DNA of 16,220 bases. Origin: Synergistes sp. (GTDB taxonomy: Bacteria > Synergistota > Synergistia > Synergistales > Synergistaceae). The stretch covers positions 1-16,220 of the forward strand of contig JAEEYY010000276.1 of assembly GCA_016288355.1 (NCBI GenBank), given 5' to 3'. The notes beneath the pieces are model-generated. The model was not told the DNA's origin. It saw only the letters and a list, made by a program, of their open reading frames with translations, and searched no databases. A program made the translations under genes and the position numbers. Shown piece after piece: positions 12,684 to 16,220 of this stretch. Position 1 is the stretch's first letter, and each line of letters begins with the position of its first letter.

Positions 12684-14166
12684 TTGAGATCTTCAGAGCG
12701 GGAACTTCCGTCTGTGGTTCTTCTTTGAGCTTTTCCAGTATCCTTTTCGCCAGCGCAGGGCCTATACCGGGCGCTGCCGCAAGTTCTTCGGGACGCAGCT
12801 CCGTTATCGCCTTTACGCTTCCGAAGCGTGTGATCAGCATCGCCGCCTTTGCCCTGCCTATCCCCGGCACTTCTTCGATGCGGCTGCGCTTAAGGCTCTG
12901 CGCCCTGCGCGCGCGGTGCGAGGTCACGGCAAATCTGTGCGACTCGTCCCTGACATGCTGCAGGAGCCGCAGGACCGGGTCTGTGCGCTCAAGGCGCACA
13001 GGTTCCTTTTTATTCGGGACATATACTTCTTCAAATTCTTTAGCGAGCGAGATGACCGGGATATCAGTCAGCCCGAGAGCTTCCAGCGCCTGCAGCGCAA
13101 AATCGAGCTGCACCGGCCCTCCGTCTATAAGTATCAGCTGAGGGAGGGGCTCCTCTCCCTTCAGGCAGCGGGCATATCTGCGCGTCAGCGTCTCTTTCAT
13201 CGACCTGAAGTCATCTATGCCTTCTACCGTTTTAATATTGAACTTACGGTAAAGCGACGGATTCGGATAGCCCTGCTCAAAGACCACCGCCACCCCGACA
13301 GTGTAGTTTCCGGCAATATGCGATATGTCGAAGCCGTCGATGCGCCAGGGCAGAAGCGGCAGGCTGAACGTTTTCTGCATCGAGTTCAGGATGTCCCAGA
13401 AATTATCCTCTCCTGTGGGAATATCCGGCGTAGTGTGCTGCTGACGGCTCACTCTCCATATCGCGCGTATCGTGTCCCGAAGATGCGCGGCCTCTTCAAA
13501 GCACAGACGTTCTGCTGCTTTATCCATCCTCGCGCGCAGACGTTCGACAAGTTCCGCCCCCTGCCCCTGCAGCAGCAGCACCACATCCGCCACACGGTCG
13601 CGGTATTCGTTCGGCGTGCAGAGGCCGCAGCAGGGCGCAAGGCATCTGCCCAGAGAATACTTCATGCAGGGCCTGCCGTTCGCAGGTCTTGACGCGTCTC
13701 CCGCGCAGGAGCGCAGCGGAAGGTAGCGCTCAACGAGCCGCAGAAGCGCCCGCACCTCCTGTACGCGCACGTAGGGGCCTATGTAGACTGCCCCGTCATC
13801 CGTCTTTACTCGTGTAACGACCAGTCTGGGATATTTTTCAGCGGTTATTTTTATATAGGCGTAGCGCTCGTTCATTTTGAGATCTACGTTGAAGAAGGGC
13901 TGGTACAGCTTTATCATCCTGTTTTCCAGGATGAGCGCCTCGATCTCGCTCTCGGTCCTGATGGTGGATATGTCGCGTATCGTATCTACCAGCTTCCTTA
14001 GCCGCGGCGAGGCAAAATTGCTGTGACGAAAATAAGACAAAACCCTCTTTTTCAGAGATTTGGCTTTGCCTATATAAATGATCTCCCCGTTTCCGTCGCG
14101 CATCATATATATGCCGGGCTTGTCGGGGAATCCCTTTACAAAGCTCGTCAGTTCGTCTTTGTTCAA
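12649..14166 (-). CDS. uvrC: UvrABC excinuclease subunit C, short form
   Basis: UvrC makes both incisions in nucleotide excision repair after UvrA-UvrB find the lesion. Seen in order: a GIY-YIG nuclease (PGIYMMRD 17-24, YIGKAK 31-36 with Tyr31 and Lys34, Arg41, Glu81); a cysteine-containing segment (167-183); a UVR motif (about 206-238) that binds UvrB; an RNase H-like nuclease with FDISH (Asp280), DDF (318-320), LILIDGG (Asp348) and DESHRFAV (His410); and tandem helix-hairpin-helix motifs (432-480). Most UvrC proteins are 550-620 residues, and this one has 505. The UVR motif and FDISH are only about 40 residues apart, roughly 90 fewer than usual, while all catalytic residues remain. The start is TTG 14166, with AGGAAGGG eight bases upstream; there is no ATG before the GIY motif. 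It heads unit B. Confidence 0.95.
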   Translation of the reverse strand: MNKDELTSFVKGFPDKPGIYMMRDGNGEIIYIGKAKSLKKRVLSYFRHSNFASPRLRKLVDTIRDISTIRTESEIEALILENRMIKLYQPFFNVDLKMNERYAYIKITAEKYPRLVVTRVKTDDGAVYIGPYVRVQEVRALLRLVERYLPLRSCAGDASRPANGRPCMKYSLGRCLAPCCGLCTPNEYRDRVADVVLLLQGQGAELVERLRARMDKAAERLCFEEAAHLRDTIRAIWRVSRQQHTTPDIPTGEDNFWDILNSMQKTFSLPLLPWRIDGFDISHIAGNYTVGVAVVFEQGYPNPSLYRKFNIKTVEGIDDFRSMKETLTRRYARCLKGEEPLPQLILIDGGPVQLDFALQALEALGLTDIPVISLAKEFEEVYVPNKKEPVRLERTDPVLRLLQHVRDESHRFAVTSHRARRAQSLKRSRIEEVPGIGRAKAAMLITRFGSVKAITELRPEELAAAPGIGPALAKRILEKLKEEPQTEVPALKISNEEGGGEVVDK

Positions 14167-14174
14167 GAAAATTG

Positions 14175-14182
14175 CCCTTCCT
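14175..14182 (-). promoter_or_regulatory. Ribosome binding site supporting the uvrC TTG start
   Basis: AGGAAGGG on the minus strand lies eight bases before TTG 14166. Together with the GIY-YIG homology beginning at residue 17, it supports the non-ATG start. Confidence 0.65.
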
Positions 14183-14185
14183 TTA

Positions 14186-14234
14186 TTGCGCTCATCCCTA
14201 TCATGTTATAGGATATCACAATAAAGCGCAGCAA
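14186..14234. promoter_or_regulatory. Divergent, overlapping promoter candidates for cysS and uvrC
   Basis: For cysS on the plus strand, TTGCGC (14186-14191) and TAGGAT (14209-14214) are separated by 17 bases. For uvrC on the minus strand, TTGCTG (14234-14229) and TATAAC (14210-14205) are separated by 18 bases. The two -10 boxes overlap, so the two promoters would compete. An inverted repeat, ATCC-C-TAT (14194-14201) and ATAGGAT (14208-14214), lies across both -10 boxes and could be an operator. The boxes fit the sigma-70 consensus only partly; this is inference from sequence. Confidence 0.4.
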
Positions 14235-14242
14235 AGTGATTC

Positions 14243-14249
14243 GGAGGTG
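14243..14249 (+). promoter_or_regulatory. Ribosome binding site that fixes the cysS start
   Basis: GGAGGTG lies six bases before ATG 14256. The frame stays open for 28 codons further upstream, but that stretch contains the promoter region and no homology, so the shorter protein is right. Confidence 0.85.
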
Positions 14250-14255
14250 TATTTT

Positions 14256-15662
14256 ATGGCTTTATCGGTTTATAACGACCTTACAAGAAAAAAAGAGCCT
14301 TTCGTCCCTCTTGAGGAAGGAAAGGTCCGCTTTTATGTATGCGGCCCCACCGTGTACAACTTCTTCCATATAGGAAACGCGCGCCCGTTCGTTATATTTG
14401 ACGTTTTCCGCCGCTACCTTGAAAGTCTCGGTTATGATGTGACATTCGTTCAGAATTTTACCGACATCGACGATAAAATGATAAAGCGCGCAAACGAAGA
14501 GGGCATAACTGTAGCCGAACTTGCAGAACGTTTCATTGCGGAATATTACCGCGACGCAGACGCTCTGGGCATAAAACGCGCTACTGTAAACCCGCGCGCG
14601 ACTCACGAGATCGCCGCGATAATCGACATCATAAAGCGCCTCATAGAGAAAGATCATGCCTACGAGACCGAAGGCGACGTATATTTCAACGTGGACAGCT
14701 TCAGCGAATACGGCAAGCTCTCAAGGCAGAGCATCGAAGAGCTTATGTCAGGAGCCCGCATCGACGTTGACGAACGCAAGCGCAGCCCTCTTGACTTCGC
14801 GCTCTGGAAAGCTGCAAAGCCGGGCGAACCCTTCTGGGAGAGCCCGTGGGGCAAGGGACGTCCGGGCTGGCATATCGAATGCAGCGCTATGTCGACAAAA
14901 TATCTCGGCAAGACGATAGATATACACGGCGGCGGCAGCGACCTGATCTTCCCGCATCATGAGAACGAGATAGCGCAGTCGGAATGCGCGAACGACACGC
15001 AGTTCGTGAAATACTGGCTGCACAACGCCTATCTGCTTATAGACAAGGAAAAGATGTCCAAGTCGCTCGGAAACTTCCTTACGGTCCGCGACGTCACCGG
15101 GAAGGTCAATCCGCTCGTGCTGCGCTTCTTCCTTATGAGCGTACATTACCGCTCGCCGCTCAATTTCTCCGCAGAGGGCCTCGAGCACGCAAAGGGCGCA
15201 GTGGAACGCCTCAACAACTGTTACAGAGATCTGCTCTTCGCGCTGGAAAACAGAAAAGCAGGAACTGAAGACGCAGCTCTGCGCGAAGCGCTCAAAGCAA
15301 ATGAAGAGGGCTTCACTCAGTCAATGGACGACGACTTCAACACGGCCGGCGCTTTCGGCTATATCTTCGAGGCTGTGCGTGCGGTAAACGTTCATATGAC
15401 AGAGCATGACGAAATAGACAAAGAAGCGCTGGAGTCTGCGAAGCGTTTCTTCGAGAAGACGAACAAGATCCTCGGATACCTTTATGAGGAAAAGAAGAAC
15501 AGCGATGAGGACGCGGAGATAGACGCTCTTGTCGCAGAGCGCAGCGCGGCCCGCAAAGCAAAGGACTTCAAGCGCTCCGACGAGATACGCGACATGCTTG
15601 CGGCAAAGGGCATAATAATAGAAGACACGCCGCAGGGGCCGCGCTGGAAGAGAGCCAACTAA
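14256..15662 (+). CDS. cysS: Cysteinyl-tRNA synthetase
   Basis: CysS charges tRNA-Cys with cysteine. The 468-residue class Ia enzyme has the usual FYVCGPTVYNFFHIGNAR (26-43), which contains zinc ligand Cys29 and the HIGN signature (38-41). Next come GWHIECSAMS with zinc ligand Cys209, FPHHENEIAQSE with His234 and Glu238, and KMSKSLGNF (266-274). The C-terminal helical bundle and anticodon-binding part end with RDMLAAKGIIIEDTPQG. It is the only plus-strand gene, divergent from uvrC across an 89-bp gap that is too short for a T-box leader, and it is followed by a strong terminator. In several phyla cysS sits near ispD/ispF; here those genes are about 10 kb away in another unit. Confidence 0.98.
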   Translation: MALSVYNDLTRKKEPFVPLEEGKVRFYVCGPTVYNFFHIGNARPFVIFDVFRRYLESLGYDVTFVQNFTDIDDKMIKRANEEGITVAELAERFIAEYYRDADALGIKRATVNPRATHEIAAIIDIIKRLIEKDHAYETEGDVYFNVDSFSEYGKLSRQSIEELMSGARIDVDERKRSPLDFALWKAAKPGEPFWESPWGKGRPGWHIECSAMSTKYLGKTIDIHGGGSDLIFPHHENEIAQSECANDTQFVKYWLHNAYLLIDKEKMSKSLGNFLTVRDVTGKVNPLVLRFFLMSVHYRSPLNFSAEGLEHAKGAVERLNNCYRDLLFALENRKAGTEDAALREALKANEEGFTQSMDDDFNTAGAFGYIFEAVRAVNVHMTEHDEIDKEALESAKRFFEKTNKILGYLYEEKKNSDEDAEIDALVAERSAARKAKDFKRSDEIRDMLAAKGIIIEDTPQGPRWKRAN

Positions 15663-15704
15663 AAGATTTACAGCACTTTTAAAGGGCAGGTCAGCGAATA
15701 TTTT

Positions 15705-15740
15705 ACGGCAGGGCGGAAATCATGCCCTGCCGTTTTTTTT
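15705..15740 (+). terminator. Rho-independent terminator after cysS
   Basis: ACGGCAGGGC (15705-15714) and GCCCTGCCGT (15724-15733) form a perfect 10-bp stem with a nine-base loop. It runs into a T-tract (15733-15740) on the plus strand, 42 bp past the cysS stop. This is a textbook intrinsic terminator. Confidence 0.93.
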
Positions 15741-15813
15741 GAAACGAATGTATTGGGGATCGAAAAAGACCGCAACTGTTTTTTCGCTGATTCGACTTAG
15801 TTCCCGCCGCGTA

Positions 15814-16220
15814 TTACCAGTTTTCATAGCGTTTATTACGGTCGAGCTCTCTTATCTGCTCCATCTCTCTGCCTGTCAGCTGAAAGTCAAAAATATCATA
15901 ATTCTCAGCTATGTGCTTCGGGTCGGAAGATCCGGGAATCGCTATGAAACCGGCCTGTAGATGCCAGCGTAGAATTACCTGTGCCGGGGTCTTGCGGTAC
16001 TTTTTGGAGAGGGCGGCAATAACTTTATTGTTAAAGCTCTCTTTCGTATGTCCCCTGCCCCCAAAGGGGTACCATGACTCTATTACGATGCCGTACTTCT
16101 TCACGTATTTCTGCAGATCTGCATTCTGATAGTACAGATGGTTTTCATTCTGTATGACTGCCGGAGGGACAGAAGCATACAAAAGTACTTCGTTAACCGC
16201 TTCTTTTGTGTAATAGTTGG
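15814..16220 (-). CDS. Aldo/keto reductase, 3' part (cut by window edge)
   Basis: The frame is open from the right edge to the stop at 15814, so the gene's 5' end lies outside the window. About 135 residues are visible, starting NYYTKEAVNEVLLYASVPPA. They match the C-terminal half of an aldo/keto reductase, an NAD(P)H-dependent carbonyl reductase with a TIM barrel. Seen are VIQNENHLYYQN (the usual VNQ-E-HP segment), ESWYPFGGRG, the helix with TPAQVILRWHLQAG, and IPGSSDPKHIAEN (NADP-phosphate-binding loop, usually IPKS/IPGT). The catalytic Asp-Tyr-Lys-His residues lie upstream and are not seen. A TTG at 16182 is internal, not a start. Substrate is unknown. The gene converges on cysS, and I see no clear terminator of its own on the minus strand. 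Confidence 0.88.
   Translation of the reverse strand, partial: NYYTKEAVNEVLLYASVPPAVIQNENHLYYQNADLQKYVKKYGIVIESWYPFGGRGHTKESFNNKVIAALSKKYRKTPAQVILRWHLQAGFIAIPGSSDPKHIAENYDIFDFQLTGREMEQIRELDRNKRYENW

Noticed and set aside
13430..13490. Frameshift or assembly error as the cause of the short UvrC
   Set aside because: The frame is uninterrupted, codon use is normal across the joint, and both sides connect through a plausible linker with the usual lead-in to FDISH.
12649..14255. FMN riboswitch or T-box leader before the uvrC-rib-serS unit or before cysS
   Set aside because: The 89-bp divergent gap is too short and shows no RFN or T-box conserved segments. ribD itself starts within uvrC.
1..16220. 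CRISPR arrays, tRNA or rRNA genes, insertion sequences, phage or defence genes
   Set aside because: I looked on both strands and saw no regular spaced repeats, cloverleaf-like genes, transposase motifs or terminal inverted repeats. Apart from the intergenic spacers described, the window is filled by housekeeping genes.

Overview
This window looks like a stretch of bacterial chromosome made mostly of housekeeping genes. Twelve of the fourteen recognisable protein genes lie on the minus strand; cysS is the only plus-strand gene, and a partial aldo/keto reductase enters from the right edge on the minus strand. Gene density is high, with several overlapping or near-abutting junctions, strong purine-rich ribosome binding sites and two well-supported TTG starts (uvrC, recR). 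The gene set (IspD-IspF fusion, PIN/TRAM membrane protein, RibBA fusion, WecG/TagA enzyme), GC-rich but ATA-using codons and divergent protein sequences would suit a member of the Synergistota such as a Cloacibacillus/Synergistes relative. This is an inference from overall look, not a demonstrated assignment.

Layout. (1) Positions 1-188: an intergenic end with a candidate terminator hairpin on the minus strand (12-52). (2) Minus-strand unit A, transcribed from about 7.7 kb down to 0.19 kb: a WecG/TagA glycosyltransferase with an N-terminal membrane domain, ybaB, recR, a YacL-type PIN/TRAM protein, ispDF, guaB and xth. (3) A terminator (7796-7826) and a short repeat-bearing intergenic region (7675-7795) separate this from unit B. 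(4) Minus-strand unit B, from 14.17 kb down to 7.85 kb: uvrC, ribD, ribE, ribBA, ribH, serS. Most junctions overlap or are under 50 bp, so the riboflavin pathway is probably co-transcribed with a DNA repair nuclease and seryl-tRNA synthetase. (5) A divergent promoter region (14167-14255), then cysS on the plus strand with a strong terminator (15705-15740). (6) The 3' part of an aldo/keto reductase gene at the right end.

Function. Unit B carries the pathway from GTP plus ribulose-5-phosphate to riboflavin: RibBA opens GTP and makes the four-carbon unit, RibD deaminates and reduces, RibH makes lumazine and RibE makes riboflavin. The separate phosphatase is not in the window. No FMN riboswitch is visible ahead of it. 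Unit A mixes recombinational repair (RecR, YbaB), isoprenoid synthesis (IspDF), guanine nucleotide synthesis (GuaB), base-excision repair (Xth) and cell-surface glycan synthesis.

The most interesting thing seen is the N-terminal half of the WecG-like protein. Its fold pattern and spacing resemble the MraY/WecA polyprenyl-phosphate GlcNAc-1-phosphate transferase family, but all four family signature motifs appear to be erased. This suggests a catalytically dead transferase-like domain fused to the next enzyme of the same pathway. Other points are a UvrC that is about 90 residues short between its UVR and RNase H-like parts, a possible alternative-hairpin switch over the xth ribosome binding site, and an unusual cysteine cluster at the end of IspF.
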